Assembly: GCA_023662875.1 (NCBI GenBank)
Contig: JAMPIG010000007.1
Location: 1 to 64,000, forward strand
Direction of reading: 5' to 3'
Source: Roseburia sp.
Lineage (GTDB): Bacteria; Bacillota; Clostridia; Lachnospirales; Lachnospiraceae
Length of the DNA: 64,000 nt
The first letter of the stretch is position 1; each line of letters starts with the position of its first letter. Positions 20,676 to 29,936 of this stretch are shown here, in pieces. Position numbers and translations under genes: made by a program. The notes under the pieces are model-generated. The model saw only the letters and a list, made by a program, of their open reading frames with translations, did not search any database and had not been told where the DNA came from.

Positions 20676-22385
20676 ATGGCAAAGCAAAAGACACAGGGCG
20701 GGTTCTGGTCAAAGAGTTTTATGGATTCCCGGATTAAATCCGCGAACACGGAGGGGAAAGAGAAGGTTTGGGGCTATTTTGTGGGGCCGATGTTCATGAT
20801 GATGGCGTATTACGGGATCGCCGGAACCTACATTACGCAGTTTTACACGGATGTGCTGGGGATTTCAGGTGCGTTGCTCACGATGATGCCCTTCTTTTCC
20901 AAGATTTTTGACGCGATTACCAATGTCATCATGGGGCGAATCATTGACAAGACCCGGACGAGACAGGGAAAGGCAAGGCCCTGGCTGCTGGCCTCCGGCT
21001 TTTTCATTACATTTGCCGGAATCCTGTTATACAATGTGCCCAGGGCCGGCTATCAGGTACAGATTGTATGGATTATCATAAGCTACAATCTCTTTTTTGC
21101 CTTTGCCTACACGATTTATAATATGAGCCACACGCTGATGGTTCCCCTGTCAACGCGGAACACGAAGCAGAGGGACTCCCTGGCGATGCTGACCTCCACG
21201 GGAACATCCATGATTCCCGGCATGCTTGTCACCGTGATCATGCCGGTGGTTGTCAAAAATATGGGCGTCGGCATCGAGGCCCAGGGAAAGTGGGCGCTGA
21301 TCATGAGCCTTCTTTCCATCTTTGCGATTCCGGCTGTCCTGATTGAGTATTATTTCACAAAGGAGCGCGTCACCGAAGAGAGCATCAGCGAATCCGGTGA
21401 AAATACCATGGAGGTCGTGCCCATGATGGATCAGATCCGCGCCTGCCTTTCCAACAAATACTGGTGGATGGTTATGGCGTTCTGGGCCATCTACCAGGTC
21501 ACGCAGTTCCTGAATACCAACATCATGCTCTATTTCTGCAACTGGGTATTGGGGAATTCCGTTGCCTCCGGCGCGGGGAACCAGATTCTGGTCAACGCCA
21601 TCGGGCAGGCACCGCTGGGATTCGGCATCTTCATCCTGTGGCCTCTGGTACATAAATTCGGCAAGCGCTGGGTGACACAGATCGGCTTTGTGATTGGGGC
21701 AGTCGGATGTCTGCTTGTGCTGCTGAATCCCAGCAATCTGGGGATGGTGCTTGCAGGCATGATGATCAAGTCCATCGGGTGTCTTCCTACCTATGCGATG
21801 GCTGCGTTTCTGGCGGAGGCTATGGATCATATCGAGTGGGAGAAGGGATATCGCGTGGACGGGTTTACTGCGTCCGTCAATACGATCATCGTGACCATTG
21901 CCGCCGGTATCGGACAGAGCATTATCCTTGGGGGACTGGATCTCTTTGACTATATCTCACCGGCTTCCATCGGTGCCACGGCGGAGACGGTTATTAATCA
22001 GCCGGCCAGCGCCCAGAATTTTATGACCTGGATGTACGTTGGTGTCCCCATGATCGGATATCTGATTATCGCCCTGATTTTCAGTCTGTATGACCTGGAG
22101 GATAAGATTCCGCAGATCGCAAAGGACATTACCGCCCGGCATAAGGCGGAGGCGGAAGCCCGGGGAGAGGTATACATTACAGCGGAAGAGAAGGAAGCTA
22201 TGGAAATCGCCGAGCAGGAAAAGAAAGCGGATGAAATCCGCATTAAAGAGCTGAAGGAAAAATGTGCGAAGCAAGGCTTAAGCTTTGAAGAGGAAGAGGC
22301 AAAGTACCAGGCGCAGCTTGCGGAAAAGAAAGCGAAAGAGGAGGCCAAGAGGGCTGCGAAGGAAGCGAAGAAAAGGAAGAAGTAA
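20676..22385 (+). CDS. GPH-family sugar/cation symporter
   Basis: 569 residues. A roughly 12-helix glycoside-pentoside-hexuronide symporter core (about 30-470) with the typical segment VLGISGALLTMMPFFSKIFD and a MGRIIDKTRTRQGKARPWLL loop. The last 90 residues form a soluble, highly charged Lys/Glu/Ala helix ending KRAAKEAKKRKK, a tail often seen in Lachnospiraceae GPH proteins. It should import short oligosaccharides or plant glycosides by cation symport for the cytoplasmic glycosidases encoded directly downstream. Ribosome site TGGAGGG precedes the ATG. Confidence 0.92.
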   Translation: MAKQKTQGGFWSKSFMDSRIKSANTEGKEKVWGYFVGPMFMMMAYYGIAGTYITQFYTDVLGISGALLTMMPFFSKIFDAITNVIMGRIIDKTRTRQGKARPWLLASGFFITFAGILLYNVPRAGYQVQIVWIIISYNLFFAFAYTIYNMSHTLMVPLSTRNTKQRDSLAMLTSTGTSMIPGMLVTVIMPVVVKNMGVGIEAQGKWALIMSLLSIFAIPAVLIEYYFTKERVTEESISESGENTMEVVPMMDQIRACLSNKYWWMVMAFWAIYQVTQFLNTNIMLYFCNWVLGNSVASGAGNQILVNAIGQAPLGFGIFILWPLVHKFGKRWVTQIGFVIGAVGCLLVLLNPSNLGMVLAGMMIKSIGCLPTYAMAAFLAEAMDHIEWEKGYRVDGFTASVNTIIVTIAAGIGQSIILGGLDLFDYISPASIGATAETVINQPASAQNFMTWMYVGVPMIGYLIIALIFSLYDLEDKIPQIAKDITARHKAEAEARGEVYITAEEKEAMEIAEQEKKADEIRIKELKEKCAKQGLSFEEEEAKYQAQLAEKKAKEEAKRAAKEAKKRKK

Positions 22386-22400
22386 GACGGGACTTTTCTG

Positions 22401-22432
22401 ACAGGCGGGTGGGCGGTATGCTGCCCGCCTGT
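22401..22432 (+). other. Intergenic hairpin between symporter and GH3 genes
   Basis: ACAGGCGGG and CCCGCCTGT form a perfect 9-bp stem with a 14-base loop and no T run. It is more likely an mRNA processing or stability hairpin than a terminator. Confidence 0.5.
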
Positions 22433-22465
22433 TGTGCAAAGCAATAGAAAAATTGGAGGGCTGCA

Positions 22466-24997
22466 ATGAAATTAAACGAGTATGAAATCAGGCACAATGC
22501 GTATCTCCGTGAAAATGGCGCAGAGTGTGCGGTGCTTTTGAAAAAGGATGGGAATTTTCCGCTTAAGAATGTCGCGCGTTCTATAGAGAAGAATACAGGG
22601 CATTCTACAGGGCAGAATGCCCGACAGATTGCTGTCTACGGGAGCGGAGCAAGGTATACGATCAAGGGCGGCACCGGCTCCGGCGAGGTCAATTCCAGAT
22701 TTTATGTAACGATCGAAGAAGGGCTTAAAAACGCAGGTTTTACCATTACTTCCCAAAGCTGGCTGGATGGGTATGACAAGGTACGGGCAGAGGCAAAGCA
22801 GCAGTTTATTAAAGGTATCAAGGCAGAAGCAAGGGAAAAGCATACGCAGGCTGTTCTCCTCTGCATGGGACGTTCCATGGCGGAGCCGGAGTATCAGCTG
22901 CCGATTGACGGAGCCGGGGACACGGCGGTCTATGTGCTCTCCCGTATTTCCGGAGAGGGAAGCGACCGTGAGCCAACGGCGGGGGAGATCCTGCTTTCGG
23001 AGACGGAGAAGAGGGATATCCTGGCATGCAATGCGAAGTACAGGAACTTTATGCTGGTAATCAATGCGGGCGGGGTGGTTGACCTGACTGCGGTAAAGGA
23101 CGTGAAAAATATTTTGATCCTTTCCCAGCTGGGGGTAGAGACAGGAAACATCCTGGCGGATATTCTTCTTGGAAAAAGCTGTCCCTCTGGAAAGCTCACC
23201 ACTACATGGAGCGCATGGAAGGATTATCCGTCCATGATTGAGTTTGGGGACAGGGATGAGACCAGATATAAGGAAGGCATCTATGTAGGTTATCGTTACT
23301 TTGACAGCGTCGGAAAGAAGCCTTTGTATCCCTTTGGATATGGGCTTTCTTATACTGATTTTAGCCTGGAAAAGGACAGCGTTCAGTTGAATGGGGAGAG
23401 GGTCACGGTTACTGCCAGGGTGAAGAATGTGGGAAAATTCTCCGGCAAGGAAGTGCTGCAGGTGTATGTGTCATCCCCGGAGGGAAAGCTTGACCAGCCC
23501 TATCAGGCACTGGTGGGCTTTGCCAAAACGAAGCTGCTTGCCTCCGGCGAGGAACAGAAGCTTTTTGTCAGCTTTGATTTGTCAGATATCGCGTCTTATA
23601 ATGAGGAATTGGCGAGCTACGTCTTAGAAGCAGGGGATTACGTCCTTCGGGCCGGGAACAGCAGCGCTGATACTGCGGTATACGGCGTGATCCGAGTGGA
23701 AGAAAGCATTGTCTGCATTAAAGCCCGGAATGTGTTCGGCAAGCCGGACTTCAGCGATTACAAACCGGCGGCGGGAGAGAAAAAGAGCGGTTCGCTTTCG
23801 GCGGAAGAGTTGGAGCAGACAACGGTGCTGACGTTGGCAAAGAACGCGATTGCGACGAATGCGGTGGATTTTGAGCTGGATTGTGAGATTGACGAGGATG
23901 TAAAGAAACTTTCGGACGAGCAGCTGATTAAGATGAATCTGGGGGCTTTTGACGCAAAGGGCGGTATGGCCAGTATCATCGGAAACGCGGGGTTTACGGT
24001 CGCCGGGGCTGCGGGGCAGACCTTCATGGGCGCAAAGGAATATGGCATCCCGTCCATGGTTATGGCGGACGGCCCGGCAGGGCTCCGGCTTAGCCGGGAA
24101 TATGCCAGGGACAAAAACGGAGTGGTTCATGCGCTGGGGACTCCCTTTCCGGAATCTTTGGCAGATTTTCTGTCGGGAATTGCGAAACTGTTTATGAAGC
24201 AGATAGGATATAAAGTAAAGAAAACGGATACCGTCGAGAATCAGTATGCCACAGCAATTCCCATCGGAACCGCAATCGCGCAGAGCTTCAACCTTGAGTT
24301 CGCGGAAAAGTGCGGGGATATTGTGGGATTTGAGATGGAGCTGTTCGGCGTCCATCTTTGGCTGGCACCGGCGATGAACATCCACAGGAGCATCCGCTGC
24401 GGAAGAAACTTTGAATATTTTTCCGAGGATCCTGTCATCAGCGGAGAATTTGCTGCCGCCATCACCAGAGGGGTACAGGCTCACCCCGGATGCGGGACTA
24501 CGATCAAGCATTATGCGGCGAACAATCAGGAGCGGAACCGCACCCAGAACAACAGCCAGGCAAGCGAGCGGGCGCTTCGGGAGATTTACCTGAAGGGATT
24601 TGGAATCGCGGTCAGGAAGTCGCAGCCCAGGGCGGTTATGACATCCTACAATCTGATTAACGGCATACACACGGCGGAGCACAAGGGCATGATCCATGAT
24701 GTGCTGAAATGTGAGTTCGGCTATCAGGGAATCGTCATGACGGACTGGACGATTGCGAATTATGCTACGGATAAGGACTGTGTTCACCCTGTAGCAAAAG
24801 CGCCCAATGTGATCATGGCAGGCGGAGACCTCTTTATGCCGGGCAGCAAGTCGGACTATGAGGATGTCGCGACGGCCCTGAAGGAGGGAAAGGTCACAAG
24901 GGAGCAGATGCAGAGGAATGCGTCTAGGACTGCAAGGATGGCAAGAGAAATGGTGAAAGGAAATGGAGAGGGTATTGGAATAGGAGGATTCAGATGA
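22466..24997 (+). CDS. GH3 beta-glucosidase with swapped domain order
   Basis: 843 residues, no signal peptide. The usual GH3 order is reversed: the C-terminal alpha/beta sandwich and fibronectin-like part come first (IAVYGSGARYTIKGGTGSGEV near 52, PLYPFGYGLSYTDF near 290, then NVGKFSGKEVLQVYV), and the TIM-barrel domain follows (about 490-830; MADGPAGLRL, APAMNIHRS, GRNFEYFSEDP, KHYAANNQE). The presumed nucleophile is Asp in GIVMTDWTI. This order is known from Ruminococcus albus and Butyrivibrio beta-glucosidases. It should cleave terminal beta-glucose in the cytoplasm. It overlaps the next gene by 4 bp (ATGA), giving tight coupling. Confidence 0.93.
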   Translation: MKLNEYEIRHNAYLRENGAECAVLLKKDGNFPLKNVARSIEKNTGHSTGQNARQIAVYGSGARYTIKGGTGSGEVNSRFYVTIEEGLKNAGFTITSQSWLDGYDKVRAEAKQQFIKGIKAEAREKHTQAVLLCMGRSMAEPEYQLPIDGAGDTAVYVLSRISGEGSDREPTAGEILLSETEKRDILACNAKYRNFMLVINAGGVVDLTAVKDVKNILILSQLGVETGNILADILLGKSCPSGKLTTTWSAWKDYPSMIEFGDRDETRYKEGIYVGYRYFDSVGKKPLYPFGYGLSYTDFSLEKDSVQLNGERVTVTARVKNVGKFSGKEVLQVYVSSPEGKLDQPYQALVGFAKTKLLASGEEQKLFVSFDLSDIASYNEELASYVLEAGDYVLRAGNSSADTAVYGVIRVEESIVCIKARNVFGKPDFSDYKPAAGEKKSGSLSAEELEQTTVLTLAKNAIATNAVDFELDCEIDEDVKKLSDEQLIKMNLGAFDAKGGMASIIGNAGFTVAGAAGQTFMGAKEYGIPSMVMADGPAGLRLSREYARDKNGVVHALGTPFPESLADFLSGIAKLFMKQIGYKVKKTDTVENQYATAIPIGTAIAQSFNLEFAEKCGDIVGFEMELFGVHLWLAPAMNIHRSIRCGRNFEYFSEDPVISGEFAAAITRGVQAHPGCGTTIKHYAANNQERNRTQNNSQASERALREIYLKGFGIAVRKSQPRAVMTSYNLINGIHTAEHKGMIHDVLKCEFGYQGIVMTDWTIANYATDKDCVHPVAKAPNVIMAGGDLFMPGSKSDYEDVATALKEGKVTREQMQRNASRTARMAREMVKGNGEGIGIGGFR

Positions 24998-26544
24998 AGT
25001 TCACGATTACAGGGAAAGAAAACCGTCAGGACTTTGACAGGCATTATCTTTTCTGCGTGGGCAGCGGCCATGCGCCCCTTGCCCTGCGGACAGATTATGT
25101 GGAGCAGCTAAAGAGGGTACATGAGGAGTTGGGCATACAGCGGGTGCGCTTCCATGGCATTTTTGACGAGGATATGAAAGTGGTTCTGCACCTGAAAAGC
25201 TATCTGCCTATGCCGGGCACGGAGAAATTCAGGGATATTTCCTTCAACCAGATAGGCCTTGCCTATGACAATATCCTGTCTGTCGGCATGAAGCCCTTTG
25301 TGGAGCTTTCTTTCATGCCCGCCCTGTTTGCCCGCAGTAAGAAGCAGCTTGGGTTTAGCTATAAGGCAAGCATTTCTCCGCCCAGGGATTATGCGGAATG
25401 GGAAGAATTTATTCGAAGGTTCATCCGTTTTTTGATTGACCGGTATGGAAAGGAAGAAGTGGAGCAGTGGTATTTTGAGGTGTGGAATGAACCCAATATC
25501 AGCACTTTTTTTGCCGGAAATCAGAAGGATTATTTTGAGCTCTATGCCCATACAGCTCACGCCATTAAATCAGTGGATGAAAAGCTGCGTGTGGGAGGCC
25601 CTGCTACGGCTACGAATTCCTGGGTGCAGGAGCTGGTGGATTACTGCGGGACAAATAACGTCCCTATCGATTTCTGCTCCACCCATCAATATATGGGGGA
25701 GCCTTTAGGGCATGATGCCGGCGGCATGAAGGGTATCATAAAGAGCGTCATGGGCGGTATGAAGGAGATGAAAAAGCATCCCGGCGGCAGCATCAACGAA
25801 GGCGTGCGGCTGATGTTTGAGGATTCCTCCGAGACAAGGGACTTTCCGAGGACGCTGTTCTCCGACAATGTAAAGGCTGTGAAAAAGCAGGCCGGAAAGC
25901 TGCCCCTGTTCTATACAGAGTGGAACGCCGCCTCCTGCTGCGGAGCGCCCCATAATGACACACGGAAGCTGGCGGCCAATGCGGTGAAGAATATCCTGGA
26001 TGTGGAAGGGTATCTGGAGGGGAGCTCGATCTGGTGCTTCTCCGATATTTTTGAGGAGTCCTTCATGTTCCCGCAGGAGTTTTCCGGGAATTTCGGCCTT
26101 ATGACGCTCCATGGCATCCGTAAGCCTGTGTACCACGCTTTTGAGCTGCTGCGCCAGGTGGGGGATACCCGTATCCATGTGGGAGAGACAGGGCAGGAGA
26201 TTGAAATGGGGGCATTTGAGAACGAAGAGGGAATACAGATTCTGCTGTATCGTCTGGATCTGAAATGCCGTGAAATGCCTGCGCAGACTGCAGAGATTGA
26301 AATTGCCTGCGGACGGCCCGGCCGGGTGACTGTGCAGAAAATCGATGAGACGCACTGTAACCCCTTAAAACTGTGGCAGGATATGGGCAGTCCTATTGAT
26401 ATGAAGCCGGAGGATGCCAGAAAGATTGACGAGGCTACGGCGCTGGTGGAAGAGGAACAGACTTTTTCATACGAGGATGGTAAAGTACATATCACTGCTG
26501 CATTGGGAGTCAATGATGTACATCTGATTAAAATTTACCGTTGA
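24994..26544 (+). CDS. GH39 beta-xylosidase
   Basis: 516 residues, cytoplasmic. A GH39 TIM barrel with VRFHGIF early, the acid/base Glu in FEVWNEPNIS near residue 165, and the nucleophile Glu in LFYTEWNAA near 307, followed by a small beta-sandwich. Family members hydrolyse beta-xylosides, and some act on other glycosides. The start overlaps the GH3 stop by 4 bp and a GGAGG lies 9 bases upstream. Confidence 0.9.
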   Translation: MKFTITGKENRQDFDRHYLFCVGSGHAPLALRTDYVEQLKRVHEELGIQRVRFHGIFDEDMKVVLHLKSYLPMPGTEKFRDISFNQIGLAYDNILSVGMKPFVELSFMPALFARSKKQLGFSYKASISPPRDYAEWEEFIRRFIRFLIDRYGKEEVEQWYFEVWNEPNISTFFAGNQKDYFELYAHTAHAIKSVDEKLRVGGPATATNSWVQELVDYCGTNNVPIDFCSTHQYMGEPLGHDAGGMKGIIKSVMGGMKEMKKHPGGSINEGVRLMFEDSSETRDFPRTLFSDNVKAVKKQAGKLPLFYTEWNAASCCGAPHNDTRKLAANAVKNILDVEGYLEGSSIWCFSDIFEESFMFPQEFSGNFGLMTLHGIRKPVYHAFELLRQVGDTRIHVGETGQEIEMGAFENEEGIQILLYRLDLKCREMPAQTAEIEIACGRPGRVTVQKIDETHCNPLKLWQDMGSPIDMKPEDARKIDEATALVEEEQTFSYEDGKVHITAALGVNDVHLIKIYR

Positions 26545-26594
26545 TGATTGGTGCATTTGCCCATGGCTCACAGGAATAAGAAGCGAGGTAGAAT

Positions 26595-28943
26595 ATGAAA
26601 AAAATAGATTTCAATGATAATTGGCTGTTCTGGAAGCAGGGAAGCGTGGAAAAGAAGACCGTCACCCTGCCCCATGACGCACAGATTACAGAAAAGCGGA
26701 GCAAGGATGCCTCTGACGGAGGACATGGCTATTTTCCCGGCGGGATTTATACCTACGAAAAGACTTTCACTGCTCCTGCCGAGTGGAAAGGGAAAAGAGT
26801 CATTGTTGAATTTGAGGGCGTGTATAAAAACTGTACCGTTTCCCTGAACGGCAGGGAGATTGGTGGGCATAAATACGGTTATACCACCTTTACCGTGGAA
26901 TTGACCGGGCTGGAATACGGCGTGGAGAATACCTTGACCGTAGTCGCGGACAATTCAAAGCTGCCCAATTCCCGGTGGTATTCCGGATCCGGCATCTACC
27001 GCCCCGTATGGCTGTATGTGGGCGGCGAGGGCTGCATCGAATACCGGGGGGTGAAGATTACTACTCTTTCTATCAGCCCTGCCAGGGTCAGGGTTGAGGT
27101 CAGGTCTGACCTGGAGCCCTTGGTGGAAATCCTGGACGGGGAAGCGGTGGTTGCCTCCGGAAAAGGTAACATATGCGAGCTGGAAGTGCCGGGGGCGAAG
27201 CTGTGGAGCGACGAAGCTCCCAACCTTTATACCTGCAGGGTCACCCTGACGAAGGACGGCGAGGCTGTCGATGCCGCTTCGGAAGCCTTCGGCATCCGGG
27301 AGATCAAATGGAGCAATCAGGGACTGTTTATCAACGGGAAAGAGACCTTGCTCCGGGGCGGCTGCGTCCACCATGACAACGGTATTCTGGGGGCGGCAGC
27401 TTATGATGAGAGCGAGTGGCGGCGTGTCCGTATCCTGAAGGAGGCGGGCTTCAATGCCCTGCGGATGGCCCACAACCCCTGCAGCCGCGCCATGCTGGAG
27501 GCCTGCGATTACTACGGTATGTACGTCATGGATGAGACCTTTGATATGTGGTACAACCGCAAGACGAAGTTCGACTACGGAAATGATTTCAACGCTTGTT
27601 GGAAGGAAGACACTGCCGAGATGGTGGAGCGGGACTACAATCACCCCAGCGTCATCCTCTATTCCATCGGCAACGAGGTGGCGGAGCCTTTTGAAGTGAA
27701 GGGAGTGGAAGCGGGAAAGGCCATGGTGGAGCTGATTCACGGCATGGATGCCTCTCGCCCTGTGACCTGCGGACTGAACCTGATGATTATCAGCCGAGCC
27801 GCCAAGGGGCAGGGAATTTATAAGGATGGGGAACAGACTGCCGCCGCTTCCGGGAAGGAGCAGAAGGAGGGCGGCAATGCCAGCCTTGCCTTCAACATTA
27901 TGGCATCCTTCGTGGGCTCCGGCATGAACAAAGGGGGCAATTCCCCGAAGGTGGACGCTATTGTTACCCCGATTATCAATACATTGGATATCGCAGGTTA
28001 TAACTATGGATCCGGACGCTACCCCCTGGAGGAGAAGCAGCACCCGGAGCGGATTATTTTCGGCTCCGAAACCTTCCCTCAGGATATCTGCAGGAACTGG
28101 GCCATGGTAAAGAAATATCCCTATCTGGTAGGGGACTTTATGTGGACTGCATGGGACTATCTGGGCGAAGCGGGCATCGGGGCATGGAGTTATACCGGGG
28201 GCGTACCTTTCAACCGACCTTATCCTTGGGTGCTGGGAGGCGCGGGTGTAATCGACATTACCGGTATTCCTGACGGCTCCTGCCGTTATGCTTCTACTGT
28301 CTGGGGGCTGGAAAAGGCACCCAGAATCGCTGTGAAGCCTGTGAACCATCCCGGCGTCCGGGTGAGCAAATCCGTCTGGCGGGGAACCAATGCAATCGAG
28401 AGCTGGTCGTGGAAGGGCTGCGAGGGCAACAAGGCGGAGGTGGAGGTCTATTCCGATGCTGCATCCGTGGAGCTGCTTTTGAACGGCAAATCTCTGGGCA
28501 AAAAGAAAATAAAGGAATGTAAGGCAATTTTTAAAACAAAATATGCCCCCGGCACCCTGACCGCCGTGGCTTATATGGCAGACGGCAGGGAATTGGCACG
28601 GCACGAGCTGACCTCTGCCACCGGGGAAGCTGCCATTGCACTCAAGCCGGAAGCGACTGCGGCCAAAGCCGGAGAGGTTGTCTATGTCCCCGTGGAGCTT
28701 GTAGACGGGAACGGCATCGTGGAATCCAATGCCGACCGGAAGCTGAACGTGACGGTTACCGGCGGAGAGCTGCTGGGCTTTGGCTCCGCGAACCCCTGCC
28801 ATGAGGAGCAGTACCACACGGGATCCTTTACCACCTACTACGGACGGGCGTTGGCGGTAGTCCGGGTGAAGGACGACACCGATGTCAGCGTTACAGATGG
28901 AAAGTGCAGTGCAAGTGTCCGAATTGCGGTAAAAAATATGTGA
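26595..28943 (+). CDS. GH2 beta-glycosidase (beta-galactosidase-like)
   Basis: 782 residues without export signal. N-terminal sugar-binding sandwich (SRWYSGSGIYRPVWLYV near 125), immunoglobulin-like domain, then the GH2 TIM barrel with acid/base Glu in LYSIGNEVAEP near 360 and a candidate nucleophile Glu in IIFGSETFPQ near 492. The C-terminal part (about 600-780) resembles the DUF4982 and bacterial Ig-like extensions of Bacteroidetes and Firmicutes GH2 enzymes. Substrate may be beta-galactoside, glucuronide or another exo-linkage. Ribosome site GAGG precedes the ATG. It lies 50 bp after the GH39 gene. Confidence 0.87.
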   Translation: MKKIDFNDNWLFWKQGSVEKKTVTLPHDAQITEKRSKDASDGGHGYFPGGIYTYEKTFTAPAEWKGKRVIVEFEGVYKNCTVSLNGREIGGHKYGYTTFTVELTGLEYGVENTLTVVADNSKLPNSRWYSGSGIYRPVWLYVGGEGCIEYRGVKITTLSISPARVRVEVRSDLEPLVEILDGEAVVASGKGNICELEVPGAKLWSDEAPNLYTCRVTLTKDGEAVDAASEAFGIREIKWSNQGLFINGKETLLRGGCVHHDNGILGAAAYDESEWRRVRILKEAGFNALRMAHNPCSRAMLEACDYYGMYVMDETFDMWYNRKTKFDYGNDFNACWKEDTAEMVERDYNHPSVILYSIGNEVAEPFEVKGVEAGKAMVELIHGMDASRPVTCGLNLMIISRAAKGQGIYKDGEQTAAASGKEQKEGGNASLAFNIMASFVGSGMNKGGNSPKVDAIVTPIINTLDIAGYNYGSGRYPLEEKQHPERIIFGSETFPQDICRNWAMVKKYPYLVGDFMWTAWDYLGEAGIGAWSYTGGVPFNRPYPWVLGGAGVIDITGIPDGSCRYASTVWGLEKAPRIAVKPVNHPGVRVSKSVWRGTNAIESWSWKGCEGNKAEVEVYSDAASVELLLNGKSLGKKKIKECKAIFKTKYAPGTLTAVAYMADGRELARHELTSATGEAAIALKPEATAAKAGEVVYVPVELVDGNGIVESNADRKLNVTVTGGELLGFGSANPCHEEQYHTGSFTTYYGRALAVVRVKDDTDVSVTDGKCSASVRIAVKNM

Positions 28944-28957
28944 CTTAAAGAAGTAAA

Positions 28958-29785
28958 ATGGTGAAAACGGATAAGAAAAAAGGTAAGGGAAAGAAAGTGG
29001 CAATTACGATTATAATTATACTTGTGATTTTAACACCGGTTCAACTCATTATTATGGGATGGTATGGAGGCATTGGTCCTATGGGCGACTTAAGGGATGT
29101 CAGAATGGGCAGATTGGCTGGCAATCAGTCCGAGTATGACTTTTCAAAGATTGTCCCGTTAAAGGACAGTCCTCTGGATGGACGGAATATCTGTGTTTTA
29201 GGTTCATCTGTGGTATACGGAACAGCATCCCGGCAGAATTCTGTTGGGGAATATCTGGCGGCACGCTTTCACTGTAACCTGACAAAGGAAGCGGTCAGCG
29301 GAACCACTCTGTCGGACAATGGCTCTAATTCCTATGTGCAGCGGATGTTAAATAACATTCCTGCAGATGCTGATTTTGGTCTTTTTATCTGCCAGCTTTC
29401 CACAAATGATGCCTCTAAGAAAGTTGATCTTGGGAATATCAGCGGTGGTAGGAATCTGGAGGATTTCGATACTGCTACAGTAACCGGAGCCATAGAATAT
29501 ATCATCTGTTATGCGCGGGAGACATGGGGCTGTCCGGTGGTGTTTTTCACCGGGAGCCGTTATGACAGCGCTGAGTATGATGCCATGGTAGGCCGCCTCC
29601 TGGAATTACAGGAGAAATGGAACATTGGTGTGATTGATTTGTGGAGCAGTGATGAGTTCAACAATATTTCGGACACAGACCGCAAAATTTACATGTCAGA
29701 CGGAATCCATCCCACCATGGCCGGTTATCGTGACTGGTGGGGACCGGAGATGGAAAAGCAGTTAGGAGTGTTCCTTGAACAGTAA
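28958..29785 (+). CDS. Membrane-anchored SGNH/GDSL hydrolase
   Basis: 275 residues. A Lys-rich N-terminus precedes one membrane helix (about 14-34), so the catalytic part probably faces outside. SGNH blocks are visible: VLGSSVVYG near 86 (Ser nucleophile), the Gly of block II, STND near 147, and DGIHPTMAGY near 250 with the Asp-x-x-His pair. It is probably an esterase that removes acyl groups from glycosides before import, inferred from its position 14 bp after the GH2 gene. Ribosome site is weak. Confidence 0.82.
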   Translation: MVKTDKKKGKGKKVAITIIIILVILTPVQLIIMGWYGGIGPMGDLRDVRMGRLAGNQSEYDFSKIVPLKDSPLDGRNICVLGSSVVYGTASRQNSVGEYLAARFHCNLTKEAVSGTTLSDNGSNSYVQRMLNNIPADADFGLFICQLSTNDASKKVDLGNISGGRNLEDFDTATVTGAIEYIICYARETWGCPVVFFTGSRYDSAEYDAMVGRLLELQEKWNIGVIDLWSSDEFNNISDTDRKIYMSDGIHPTMAGYRDWWGPEMEKQLGVFLEQ

Positions 29786-29936
29786 AGAACGATGAAGTAT
29801 CCCGAGAGGCAGAGAGATTCTATGACAAATCGGCAGGAAAAGCGGGCTTCCGCATGTCGGACAGGTACAGAGAAAGAAGTATTCAAGAAACGAATCAGGG
29901 AATGCAGCAGATAAAAGAGGAAGCTGGAGGGTTGAT

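Noticed and set aside
29821..29913. 30-residue frame between the SGNH and GH78 genes
   Set aside because: No ribosome site and no hydrophobic or conserved pattern.
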